Below are positions 26,563 to 34,924 of a DNA stretch of 64,000 bases, in pieces. The DNA comes from Planomonospora parontospora. Lineage in GTDB: Bacteria; Actinomycetota; Actinomycetes; Streptosporangiales; Streptosporangiaceae. Every line of letters begins with the position of its first letter. Position 1 is the stretch's first letter. The notes under the pieces were generated by a model. That model did no database searches. It was not told where the DNA came from and saw only the letters and a list, made by a program, of their open reading frames with translations. The stretch lies in the NCBI GenBank assembly GCA_014647935.1, contig BMQD01000005.1, positions 1-64,000 on the forward strand, read 5' to 3'. The translations under genes were made by a program, and so were the position numbers.

Positions 26563-27933
26563 GTGCTTGCCGAAGCGGACCCGGCGGGTGGTCGCGAAGA
26601 GGGTGGCGGAGGCCGCCGCCATCGCCCCGACCACCAGGGCCAGCAGCGAGCCGGAGGTCATCCCGGTCACGCCCGCGGGCTGGGCGGCGCTCATCAGGCC
26701 GATCCCGCCGAGGGCCGGGACGGCGTCGTTCAGGCCGGCCGCCGGGGAGGAGGCGTGCCGGGCGCTGCGGTCCCCGGCCTTCGAGCCGGACGGGTTCGGC
26801 AGCTCGGCCAGGCCGGGCACCCCGTCGACCGCGGGCAGCGCGGACGAGGAGGCGCCCCGCATCGCCTGAGCGGCACCGGCGTCCTGGGCTCCGCTCAGCG
26901 CCGGGACGACCGGCAGCGCCGGGAGGAGGCCGGAGGTGTGCTTGCCGGGGCGCTTGCCCCACTTGTCGTAGCCGTGGCCGTCGTACCCGTGGCCGGACTT
27001 GCCGACGTGCGCGCCGCCGAGGCAGCCCGCGGCGGCGTCGGCCAGAACGGCCACCGCGTTGCCGCAGACGTTGATCGGAGCGGTGATCGGCGCGACCACC
27101 TGGTTGCCGCCCAGAATGCTGCGGTCGCCGCTGGTCCGGTTGCCGCCGGCGCCCTTGCCGGAGTTCTTGACCGAGGCGCCGCCCTTGCAGCCCGCGAACG
27201 CCTGGCCGAAGAGCGCCCCGACGGAGTTGCCGCAGACGTTGACCGGTGCGGTGATCGGCGCGACCACCTGGTTGCCGCCCAGGATGCTGCCACGGCCGCT
27301 GGTCTGGTTGCCACCCGCGCCGGAGCCCTTGCCGTGCCCGTTGTGGTAACCGTGACCGGGCTTGCCGCCGGTGACCGAGGCGCCGCCCTTGCAGCCCGCG
27401 AACGCCTGGCCGACGACGGCGACGGCGTTGCCGCAGACGTTGATCGGAGCGGTGATCGGCGCGACCACCTGGTTGCCGCCCAGGATGCTGCCACGGCCGC
27501 TGGTCCGGTTGTCACCCGCGCCGGAGCCCTTGCCGGAGTTCTTGACCGAGGCGCCGCCCTTGCAGCCGGCGGCGGAGCGGCCGATGACGGCGACGGCGTT
27601 GCCGCAGGCGTTGATCGGAGCGGTGATCGGCGCGACGATCTGGTTGCCGCCGAGGATGCTGTGGTCGCCGCTGGTCCGGTTGCCGCCGGCGCCGGAGCCC
27701 TTGCCCGACTGCTCGACGGAGGCACCGCCGACGGAACCGGCCTCCGACTCGCCGATGGCGGCGACGGAGTTGCCGCTGATGTCGATCGGCAGGGTGATCG
27801 GGAGGTTGACCTGGTTGCCGCCGCCGATCGAACCGTCGCCCGAGGTGTCGGCGAAGGCCGTACCGGTGCCGAGGGACATGACGCCCAGTGCGAGAAGGGC
27901 CGCGGGGGTCGTGCTCTTAACCCACGTACGCAT
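26554..27933 (-). CDS. Multi-chaplin-domain surface protein with C-terminal membrane segment
   Basis: 459 aa from the ATG at 27933, with AAGGAGC spaced well; upstream in-frame starts lack a site. The signal peptide ends about A28 (TAFADT). Five chaplin-type repeats follow at about 35-70, 91-128, 149-186, 216-254 and 271-309, each GGNQ-VVAPITAPINVCGNAVAV-like. Repeats 2-5 each have two Cys (110/124, 167/181, 234/249, 290/304); repeat 1 has none. Linkers are Gly/Ser-rich (KNSGKGSGAG, YDGHGYDKWGK). A Pro/Ala-rich stalk leads to a TM (about 428-447) and a basic tail. No LPXTG/LAXTG sortase signal is seen. Chaplins are amyloid-forming hydrophobins of aerial hyphae and spores. Confidence 0.85.
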   Translation of the reverse strand: MRTWVKSTTPAALLALGVMSLGTGTAFADTSGDGSIGGGNQVNLPITLPIDISGNSVAAIGESEAGSVGGASVEQSGKGSGAGGNRTSGDHSILGGNQIVAPITAPINACGNAVAVIGRSAAGCKGGASVKNSGKGSGAGDNRTSGRGSILGGNQVVAPITAPINVCGNAVAVVGQAFAGCKGGASVTGGKPGHGYHNGHGKGSGAGGNQTSGRGSILGGNQVVAPITAPVNVCGNSVGALFGQAFAGCKGGASVKNSGKGAGGNRTSGDRSILGGNQVVAPITAPINVCGNAVAVLADAAAGCLGGAHVGKSGHGYDGHGYDKWGKRPGKHTSGLLPALPVVPALSGAQDAGAAQAMRGASSSALPAVDGVPGLAELPNPSGSKAGDRSARHASSPAAGLNDAVPALGGIGLMSAAQPAGVTGMTSGSLLALVVGAMAAASATLFATTRRVRFGKHKA

Positions 27934-28167
27934 GCTTGAAGCTCCTTGTGGTTCATTCATGGGGGTACCTGACATCTCGTGCGCGAGGTGCGCGGGCAGG
28001 CGGGATCCCGGCGGGAGACCGCACAGCGGACGCCCGGCAGCCGTCACGAGACCTGGAATCGCTCATCACCCGTGGTGCGGAACGGCTCCTCCGTCAGGAG
28101 GACCAAGGCACGTTCCGCTCGACCGGCGCTTTCGTCTGGAGAAACGCGGCCGGTCCATGGGACGGGA

Positions 28168-28797
28168 TCAGTCGGGAGAGAAGGATGGGTCGTCCGCCGC
28201 TGTGCGGACGACGGGCGGGAGCACCCCCGCGAGCGGGGCGCGCTGCGCCCTGAGGCGCGGGTCGTAGTCGAACCGCGCGATGTCTCCCACACTCGGCCCG
28301 AAGGAGCCGGATCCACCGCTCGGCTGGGGCACGAACCCGTTCGCCCCGGCGTTGTGGTCGACGGTGGAGGGTGCCGGGAATCCCGGAGTCGACTGGCTGG
28401 TGAGCCCGTCGACGCCTCGCCCGGCCATCGCTTCGGCGTTTCCTTCCGCCGGAAGGTCGCCGCTTTCCGTGGGGAAGTCACCGACCTCGGAGGCCGGTCC
28501 GGAAGCGGCCGTGTCGAGAGGGCCGGAACCCACCGCCGCAGGCGCCGCCTCTGCCTCCGCGGTGGTGCCCGCGGCCGCCGGAGCGGCGCAGAGGAGCCCG
28601 AAGACGACGGCGAGGAGCCATCCGGCGGCGAACAGGCCGCCGACCGCGAGAACTCGCCTGACGACCCGCCGGGCACCCGTCGTGAACCGCGTGGTCCGGA
28701 TCTCCCGGACGGCGGGCGCACCGGCGGAGAGGAGCACGGGCACGCACGGGACGGCGGGCGGGAGGATCCCCCGCTGCCCTTCCGGCGTGCGTGCCAC
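28168..28797 (-). CDS. Membrane-anchored hypothetical protein
   Basis: 209 aa from a GTG at 28797 with GGGAGG 5-6 nt upstream. A basic N-terminus (TTRFTTGARRVVRRVLAV) precedes one strongly hydrophobic segment (GGLFAAGWLLAVVFGLLCAAPAAAG, about 55-77). The segment could be an uncleaved anchor or a signal peptide with AAPAAAG cleavage. The rest is low-complexity, rich in Gly/Ser/Pro/Ala, with SFGPSVGDIARFDYDPRLRAQ near the end. It lies upstream of the chaplin gene on the same strand (234-bp gap), so a linked surface role is possible. I do not recognise a family. Confidence 0.6.
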   Translation of the reverse strand: MARTPEGQRGILPPAVPCVPVLLSAGAPAVREIRTTRFTTGARRVVRRVLAVGGLFAAGWLLAVVFGLLCAAPAAAGTTAEAEAAPAAVGSGPLDTAASGPASEVGDFPTESGDLPAEGNAEAMAGRGVDGLTSQSTPGFPAPSTVDHNAGANGFVPQPSGGSGSFGPSVGDIARFDYDPRLRAQRAPLAGVLPPVVRTAADDPSFSPD

Positions 28798-28905
28798 GCG
28801 ACCTCCCCAGCTCCTGGCGGGGGCCGCGTGAAAGCGGCCCTCCCTTCGACGGAGAGTTACGCTAGCACTACGTCGAGTCAGTGCAATGGTTTTTCCGCGA
28901 ACGTC

Positions 28906-30213
28906 TCAGCAGCCGTCCAGGAAGCGGTCAAGAACGCGCACCCCGAACCGGAGCGAATCCGTCGGAACCCTCTCGTCCACCCCGTGAAACATCCCGGAGA
29001 AGTCCAGGTCCGCGGGGAGCCGCAGGGGCGCGAACCCGAATCCGCGCATGCCCAGCCGGCTGAAGGCCTTCAGGTCGGTGCCCCCCGACAGCGTGTACGG
29101 CACCGCCAGCGCCCCCGGGTCCTCCGCGACGAGCGCGTCGGCCATCGCGCGCACCAGGGGCCCGTCGAAGCCCGTCTCGATCGCGATGTCGTGGTAGACG
29201 AACTCCCTGGTCACGTTGGGCCCGAGCAGCCGGTCGACCGTCTCGAAGAACTCGTCCTCGTAACCGGGCAGGAACCGTCCGTCCACGTGTGCGGTGGCGG
29301 TCTGCGGGATGACGTTGGCCTTGTAACCGCCCGCCAGCATGGTGGGGTTGGCGGTGTTGCGGAGCGTGGCGCCGATCATCCGGGCCAGCGGGCCGAGCTT
29401 GGCCACGGTCGCCTCGGCGTCGTCGGCGTCGAGCTCCAGTTCCAGGGCCTCGGAGACCTCGGCCAGGAAGGTCTTCACGGTCTGCGTCAGCCGTACCGGC
29501 CACTCGTAGCGGCCGATCCTGCCGACCGCCTCGGCCAGCTCGGTGACGGCGTTCTCGTGGTTGAGCATGGAGCCGTGCCCGGCCCGGCCGTGGGCCGTCA
29601 GGCGCATCCAGGCGATGCCCTTCTCGGCCGTCTCGATGAGGTAGAGCCTGCGGGCCTCGTCCAGGGAGACGCTGAACCCGCCGACCTCGCCGATCGCCTC
29701 GGTGCAGCCCTCGAAGAGGTCGGCGTGGTTGTCGGTCAGCCACTGCGCGCCGTACGAACCGCCGGCCTCCTCGTCGGCGGTGAAGGCCAGCACCACGTCC
29801 CGCGGCGGGCGGCGGCCCTCGCTGAGCCGCTGCCGGACGACCGCGAGGATCATCGCGTCCATGTCCTTCATGTCGACCGCGCCGCGCCCCCAGACGCAAC
29901 CGTCGGCGATCTCCCCGCTGAGCGGGTGGTGGGTCCAGTCGTCGGCGTTGAAGGGGACGACGTCGAGGTGCCCGTGGAGCAGCAGCGCGTCACGCGAGGG
30001 GTCCTCCCCGCTGATGCGGGCGACCACGTTCGCCCGGCGGCTGTCCGACTCCAGGATCCGCGGCTCCAGGCCGACCTCGGCCAGCTTCTCCGCGACGTAC
30101 TCGGCGGCGGCCCGCTCGCCCGGCCCCGTGTTGTCGCCCGCGTTGGTCGAGTCGATCCGGATCAGGTCGCGGCACAGTCCGACGACCTCGTCCTCACCAT
30201 TGAGCGCGGTCAT
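28906..30213 (-). CDS. M20-family metallopeptidase (ArgE/DapE/carboxypeptidase-like)
   Basis: 435 aa from the ATG at 30213 with AAGGAG 5 nt upstream. M20 metal and catalytic motifs are present: LLLHGHLDVVP (His, Asp), VWGRGAVDMKD (bridging Asp), FTADEEAGGSYGAQWL (general-base Glu-Glu), and SGGTDLKAF plus MFHGVDERV for the last His. The dimerisation (lid) domain is inserted after about residue 180. It hydrolyses an amide or peptide bond in the cytoplasm; the exact substrate is not predictable. The upstream region leads to tRNA-Leu on the other strand. Confidence 0.92.
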   Translation of the reverse strand: MTALNGEDEVVGLCRDLIRIDSTNAGDNTGPGERAAAEYVAEKLAEVGLEPRILESDSRRANVVARISGEDPSRDALLLHGHLDVVPFNADDWTHHPLSGEIADGCVWGRGAVDMKDMDAMILAVVRQRLSEGRRPPRDVVLAFTADEEAGGSYGAQWLTDNHADLFEGCTEAIGEVGGFSVSLDEARRLYLIETAEKGIAWMRLTAHGRAGHGSMLNHENAVTELAEAVGRIGRYEWPVRLTQTVKTFLAEVSEALELELDADDAEATVAKLGPLARMIGATLRNTANPTMLAGGYKANVIPQTATAHVDGRFLPGYEDEFFETVDRLLGPNVTREFVYHDIAIETGFDGPLVRAMADALVAEDPGALAVPYTLSGGTDLKAFSRLGMRGFGFAPLRLPADLDFSGMFHGVDERVPTDSLRFGVRVLDRFLDGC

Positions 30214-30377
30214 GTCGACTCCTTCGGTTCGGTACGGCTTGCGCTTCCCATCCTGCCGTCGCCGGAACCCCGTAGGCATCCCCGGGGACCTCGCCGGTAA
30301 CCGATATGACGTGCGCTCAAAGGTTTGCTAACCTAGGTCCGCCGACGAGGGATGACGGTCTCGCGTGCAGGCACCAA

Positions 30378-30465
30378 GTCCGGGTGGCGGAATGGCAGAC
30401 GCGCTAGCTTGAGGTGCTAGTGCCCTTTGCGGGGCGTGGGGGTTCAAGTCCCCCCTCGGACACCA
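30378..30465 (+). tRNA. tRNA-Leu(GAG)
   Basis: Type II tRNA. The acceptor pair is GTCCGGG/CTCGGAC with discriminator A and encoded CCA (30463-30465). The anticodon loop CTTGAGG gives anticodon GAG (30411-30413). There is a long variable arm (TGCCCTTTGCGGGGCGT), and the T loop reads TTCAAGT. Confidence 0.95.
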
Positions 30466-30480
30466 ACCCTTTGCACACGT

Positions 30481-30539
30481 GGAGGCCAGGTACAAGCCTG
30501 AGCCTCCACTGGCGTTTCCGGGGCCGGTAGGTCGGCCCC
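30481..30539 (+). terminator. Two hairpins after tRNA-Leu
   Basis: Hairpin GGAGGCCAGG / CCTG-A-GCCTCC (30481-30507, one bulge) and hairpin GGGGCCG / CGGCCCC (30520-30539). They probably end the tRNA transcript. Confidence 0.55.
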
Positions 30540-30890
30540 GTCCCGATGCGGACGCGGATCCCCGCCTCGGCGGCGGAGCCTGACTCCCGCAGGGTCCTCA
30601 CCGGGCCCGCGCCGGGTCTCCGCACCTCCTCGGCCTTCTCCGTGTCGTGCTGCGCCGGCCACCGGTCCCGCGTCTCGACCTCGGCGCGCCCCGGCCAGGC
30701 CTCCCCGGCCGGGGCACCGCCGAACCGGTGAAAACCAGATGACATTTCGGATCATGTACCGGAGGCTTGAGCGCGGTCGGTGAGTTTTGTCGGTGGCGCC
30801 CGTCACTCTTACATGGCCACTTCCCGTGGGACCGAAGGCCGGCATGCCGGCCGCGGCCACGCCATGTCCGACGACCCCGATCGAGGTACC

Positions 30891-32351
30891 GTGTCCAGCC
30901 GATTGCTCGACTCACCCGCCAAGCCCGCGGCCTCCGCCCCAGGCCGCACGCCGCCCGTGATCCGGTTGCTGGTGCTCGCCACGTTCGTGGTCATCCTCAA
31001 CGAGACGATCCTGATCAACGCGATCCCGCGGTTGATGAATGCGCTGCACATCACCGAGCAGACCGCGCAGTGGCTCTCGACGGCCTTCATGCTGACCATG
31101 GCCGCGGTCATCCCGATCACCGGGTGGTTCCTGCAGCGGGTCTCCACCCGCAGCGCGTACGCCACCGCGATGGGCCTGTTCCTGCTCGGCACGGCGCTGG
31201 CCGCCGCCGCGCCGTCGTTCGAGGTGCTGCTGGGCGCGCGCATCGTCCAGGCGTCCGGGACCGCCGTGATGATGCCGCTGCTGATGACCACGCTGATGCA
31301 GGTGGTGCCCGAGGCGGACCGGGGCAGGGTGATGGGCAACGTCACGCTGGCCATCTCGGTCGCGCCCGCGATGGGCCCGGCCGTCTCGGGGGTGATCCTC
31401 CAGCTCGGGTCCTGGCGCCTGCTGTTCGCCGTGGTGCTCCCCATCGCCGCCGTGATCGCGTGGCGCGGCCTGAAGCAGCTCGAGAACGTCGGCGAGCCCC
31501 AGGCGAGCACCATCGACTGGTTCAGCGTGGTGACGGCCGCCGTCGGTTTCGGCGGCCTGGTCTACGGGCTCAGCCGGTTCGAGAGCGGTGACGTCGGTGT
31601 CGCCGCCGCGATCGTGGTGGCCGGCCTGGCCACCATCGCCGTCTTCGTCCTCCGCCAGCTGTCGCTGCAGAAGCGGGGCACGCCGCTGATGGACCTGCGC
31701 ACCCTGCGCCACCGCACCTACACGGTCGCGCTGGTCCTGATGGCGGTGGCCTTCATGGCGATGCTGGGTTCGATGATCCTGCTCCCGCTCTACCTGCAGA
31801 ACCTCCGCGGACTCAACGAGCTGCAGGCGGGACTCCTCGTGATGCCGGGCGGCCTCGCGATGGGACTGCTCGGCCCGGTCGTCGGCCGCCTGTTCGACCG
31901 GTTCGGCGGCCGGGTCCTGGTCATCCCGGGGGCGATCGGGATCACGCTCGCACTGGCCGGTTTCACCCAGATCACGATGACCACGCCGTACTGGCTGCTC
32001 CTCGGCCTGCACGCGCTGCTCATGGTGGGTCTGGCCGCGACCTTCACCCCAGTGTTCACCCTCGGGCTCGGAGCGCTCCCCCCGCACCTCTACTCCCACG
32101 GCAGTTCGATCCTGAGCACGCTGCAGCAGGTCTTCGCGGCCATCGGCACCGCGCTCGTGATCACCGTGATGAGCGCGCGAGCAGACGTCCTGAAGTCCGC
32201 GGGAGTCGCCGGGGACCTCGCCGCCCTCGACGGCATGCGGCTGGCCTTCATCATCGGCGCGGCACTGTCCGTGGTCGTGGTCGTCACCGCCCTGCTCCTC
32301 CCGGCCCGGGCGGACAAGGCCGACGGGACCGGGGGAGCCGGCCACTTCTGA
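30891..32351 (+). CDS. MFS multidrug exporter, DHA2 (14-TM) family
   Basis: 486 aa from a GTG at 30891, chosen for its GAGG site 5 nt upstream. In-frame starts at 30780, 30813 and 30864 cannot be excluded. The membrane part begins VIRLLVLATFVVILNETILINAIP (motif D1-like). LSTAFMLTMAAVIPITGWF, the motif C-like block VAPAMGPAVSGVILQLGSWRLLF and LPLYLQNLRGLNELQAGLLVMPGGLAMGLLGPVVGRLFDRFG complete the DHA2 pattern of drug/H+ antiporters such as LfrA or EmrB. The substrate is not known. No regulator gene is adjacent. Confidence 0.9.
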   Translation: MSSRLLDSPAKPAASAPGRTPPVIRLLVLATFVVILNETILINAIPRLMNALHITEQTAQWLSTAFMLTMAAVIPITGWFLQRVSTRSAYATAMGLFLLGTALAAAAPSFEVLLGARIVQASGTAVMMPLLMTTLMQVVPEADRGRVMGNVTLAISVAPAMGPAVSGVILQLGSWRLLFAVVLPIAAVIAWRGLKQLENVGEPQASTIDWFSVVTAAVGFGGLVYGLSRFESGDVGVAAAIVVAGLATIAVFVLRQLSLQKRGTPLMDLRTLRHRTYTVALVLMAVAFMAMLGSMILLPLYLQNLRGLNELQAGLLVMPGGLAMGLLGPVVGRLFDRFGGRVLVIPGAIGITLALAGFTQITMTTPYWLLLGLHALLMVGLAATFTPVFTLGLGALPPHLYSHGSSILSTLQQVFAAIGTALVITVMSARADVLKSAGVAGDLAALDGMRLAFIIGAALSVVVVVTALLLPARADKADGTGGAGHF

Positions 32352-32402
32352 CGGCGCTCGTCCCGGCCGCGCGGACGGCCGTCCCGGCCGTACGGACCCT
32401 CG

Positions 32403-32960
32403 TCACGGACCTTTCCCGGGCCGCGACAGCCAGAGCCGCTCTCCGTCGTCGAAGCGATCGGTGGGAAGCAGACCCACCCGGCGGGCCACGGCGGCGGAAG
32501 CAGCGTGCTCGGGGTGGATGTGCGCCTGGACGAAGACGACACCGCGCGCGCGAAGCCGGCCGGCCACGGCCCGCGCGGCCTCGGACGCGTACCCCTGTCC
32601 TTGCCGGTGCAGGCCGACCACCCAGGCGATCTCGGCCCGCCGCCCCCCGTCCGTGACCGTCGCCTGGACGTAGCCGACCGCCTGCCCGTCCGCCTGCCCA
32701 CGGATGATCCAGTTGTGCCACTCCTCGCTCCCGTCCGGGGAGCGGCCGACGACCTGGCTGGCGTAGCGGGCGCGCAGTTCGTCCAGCGCGGGCGGGGATC
32801 CGCCGGTGAAGGCGTAGAGCTCGTCCCCCGCCAGCACTTCCACCATCTCGTCGGCGTCGGCCACGGAGAGAGGGGTGAGGCGGAGCCGCTCGGTCACGAT
32901 CCGGAGGCTCGCCGCGCCGCCGTCCGCGGACGGGGAATCCCACACGTCCGCCAGTTTCAC
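32403..32960 (-). CDS. GNAT acetyltransferase (RimJ-like)
   Basis: 185 aa. It starts MKLADVWDSPSADGG, then SLRIVTERLRLTPLSVADADEM as the first strand and helix. Acetyl-CoA-binding motif A is IAWVVGLHRQGQGYASEAARAVAGRL, followed by VVFVQAHIHPEHAASAAVARRVGLL. This is the RimJ/RimL pattern of N-acetylation of proteins or small amines. It is convergent with the DHA2 exporter. Confidence 0.85.
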   Translation of the reverse strand: MKLADVWDSPSADGGAASLRIVTERLRLTPLSVADADEMVEVLAGDELYAFTGGSPPALDELRARYASQVVGRSPDGSEEWHNWIIRGQADGQAVGYVQATVTDGGRRAEIAWVVGLHRQGQGYASEAARAVAGRLRARGVVFVQAHIHPEHAASAAVARRVGLLPTDRFDDGERLWLSRPGKGP

Positions 32961-33492
32961 ATGGAACGGCCGGGTCTCCAGCCGTTGCGGGCGGAGCCGT
33001 CACCCTCCGTCCGGGGATCCGTCCCCACTCCCGCGCCCGTCCCGGACCGTCGTTCCGTTTCGGATCCCAGCTCCGCCCGCACCCGCAGGCCCTCCTCCGG
33101 TGAGCGGCATCCGGCGGGTGGGCCATCGGCGGATGGACCCGCCGTGAACGGTGGACCGGGAATGCCGCCACGGTGATTCTCCGGTGATCTTCGGAGCCGG
33201 TCCCCGGGAGCCGGGAACGGTGTAATGGTTGGCATATAAGCGGCATATATGGACGACCCAACCAGGTGGCATGAACATGCGAATGGCATTCATGTCATAC
33301 GCCTTGTAATGATCATGAATTTCCGGGCGGGTCCCCGGAGGCGGTGGCGCGAGCCCTCTCGCGCCGCCTCGCTGGGGTTCGGCACTAGAGCGAATCTCTA
33401 GAGATGTCCTGGTGGGGACGATCTAGGCCTTCCCGACATTCGCCGAATCTCGAGTTTCGGATAGTCCGGATTACGACCCTTATGCCATTTAT
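32961..33492. promoter_or_regulatory. Long upstream region with several palindromes
   Basis: A 532-bp gene-free stretch that turns AT-rich from about 33220. It holds GGCATATA twice (33231, 33242), an inverted repeat CATGAA/TTCATG around the palindrome GAATGGCATTC (33281-33291), ATGATCAT (33309-33316), and TCTCTAGAGA (33395-33404). These precede the long operon starting at 33493 and look like a multi-site control region. I cannot assign a -35/-10 pair with confidence. Confidence 0.4.
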
Positions 33493-34896
33493 ATGACAGA
33501 AGCTTTAAGCGCTAATAACCCCGTCCCTTTACCTTCCCCCGGGATCATTGTCAGTCTAATATCGGGATCTATGTCGCGGCATGCATCAGATTCCCCGGGC
33601 AGGCGAGTCTGGCTCTCCCAGCGCATGGATGCCCCTGCCGCACAGGACTTCGACGACGGCCTCTGGGAGCCCGAACGGCTGTCCACGTTCAGGTGGCGGA
33701 AGGTCGCCGTGTTCGGGACGGCCGCCACCGTCTTCACCGGAGTGGGCATCTGGATCGTCCTGTCCGGCTCCTCCGGTCCCCGGACCCTGCTCGCCCACAC
33801 CACGCCCGCCCCCGGCGGGACCTCGTGGGAGGCGGCGGTCCCGCCCCCGTCCGTCGACGCGTCCCCCTCCGGCGCCCACTCCTCGTCCGGCACCACCGAG
33901 AAGGCCGGACCCGGAGGAGTGATCGCTCCGGCCACCCCGGTGGATCCGACCGCCGCCGCGGAGCCCCCCGCGGATCCGGCCGCCGAAGAACCTTCCGCGA
34001 CCACGGCCGAGTCCCCCGTGGACACCCTGCCGACGCGGGTCACCGCCAAGGACGCGCGCCGCATCCACGGCCGCTACGCCCGGGAGCTGTCCATCGCCCA
34101 GTCGAAGATGGACGCCAAGGCGATGGGGAAGCTGGAGCACGGCCTCGCCCTGGAGATGTCACGGGCGGCCTTCGAGACCGCCCGCATGGAGGGCACGCAG
34201 GTGGCGGCGGGTCTGTGGCCACGTCCGAGGCTCTGGGTGCCCCGCGACTCCACGGGGACCACCGACTGGTTCGTCGCGATCGCCCACCAGGAGGGGGTCG
34301 CCCGGATCATGGACGTGATGGCCTCCACCCCGGCCGGCTGGCGGCTGGTGGGTTCCACCGCCGACGTCCGTCCCGTCCCCGCGCCGCTGCCCGAGATCGC
34401 CACCGACTCCGAGGGTTACGCCACGAGCCTGCCGGAGAACGCCACGGGCCTGAGCGCGACCCCGCGCCAGGTCGCCCGGGCCCATCTGGCGAGCCTGCAG
34501 AGCACCCGGCCGGACGCGCGGTTCGCCGACGGCCCGTGGACCAGCGAGGCCGCGCTGTTCTGGCGGCAGGAGCGCGCCCAGCTGGAGCGGGCGGGCTGGC
34601 GGCTCTCGCTGTCCTACCGGCCGGAGGGCGCGGTGCGCTCGCTCATGACCAGTGACGGAGGCGCCCTGGTCTGGTACGCCGCCCGCTCCACCGACCTGCG
34701 CACCGCCCGCCGGGCGGGCGCGCTGGTCACGCTGAAGGGTGCGGCCGCGGTCCGCACCGGCAACAAGGCGTTCTCACGCTCGGCGAGCGTGACGTACGGC
34801 CGCATGTACGCGGCCTACATCCCGCCCGCCGGTTCCAACGAACGGGTCCGTGTGCTCGGCGAGTGGTCCGAAGTTCTGGAGAGCCACGGCACCTGA
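33493..34896 (+). CDS. Bitopic membrane protein with extracytoplasmic domain (first gene of 33.5-42 kb cluster)
   Basis: 467 aa from the ATG at 33493; ATGs at 33571 and 33625 are alternatives, as no clear ribosome site is seen. The cytoplasmic N-terminus (about 75 residues, FDDGLWEPERLSTFRWRK) leads to one TM (VAVFGTAATVFTGVGIWIVL). A Pro/Ser/Thr/Glu-rich spacer (95-175) follows, and then a folded region with ARRIHGRYARELSIAQSKMD, DWFVAIAHQEGVARIMDVM, and WRLSLSYRPEGAVRSLMTSDGG. The family is not recognised. The topology (inside-TM-spacer-outside domain) suits an envelope scaffold or sensor. The next gene starts 28 bp later. Confidence 0.6.
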   Translation: MTEALSANNPVPLPSPGIIVSLISGSMSRHASDSPGRRVWLSQRMDAPAAQDFDDGLWEPERLSTFRWRKVAVFGTAATVFTGVGIWIVLSGSSGPRTLLAHTTPAPGGTSWEAAVPPPSVDASPSGAHSSSGTTEKAGPGGVIAPATPVDPTAAAEPPADPAAEEPSATTAESPVDTLPTRVTAKDARRIHGRYARELSIAQSKMDAKAMGKLEHGLALEMSRAAFETARMEGTQVAAGLWPRPRLWVPRDSTGTTDWFVAIAHQEGVARIMDVMASTPAGWRLVGSTADVRPVPAPLPEIATDSEGYATSLPENATGLSATPRQVARAHLASLQSTRPDARFADGPWTSEAALFWRQERAQLERAGWRLSLSYRPEGAVRSLMTSDGGALVWYAARSTDLRTARRAGALVTLKGAAAVRTGNKAFSRSASVTYGRMYAAYIPPAGSNERVRVLGEWSEVLESHGT

Positions 34897-34924
34897 CGTT
34901 CCCACCGGAAGAAGAGGAACATTG

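Noticed and set aside
26561-27939. Plus-strand frames with regular repeats over the chaplin gene, and the idea of a CRISPR array
   Set aside because: The repeats are about 170-200 bp apart and encode a coherent secreted protein with signal peptide and TM on the minus strand. CRISPR units would be about 60 bp with unique spacers.
33000-33293. 97-codon minus-strand frame upstream of the GNAT gene
   Set aside because: No ribosome site or recognisable pattern; it covers the AT-rich palindromic control region and low-complexity Gly/Arg sequence.
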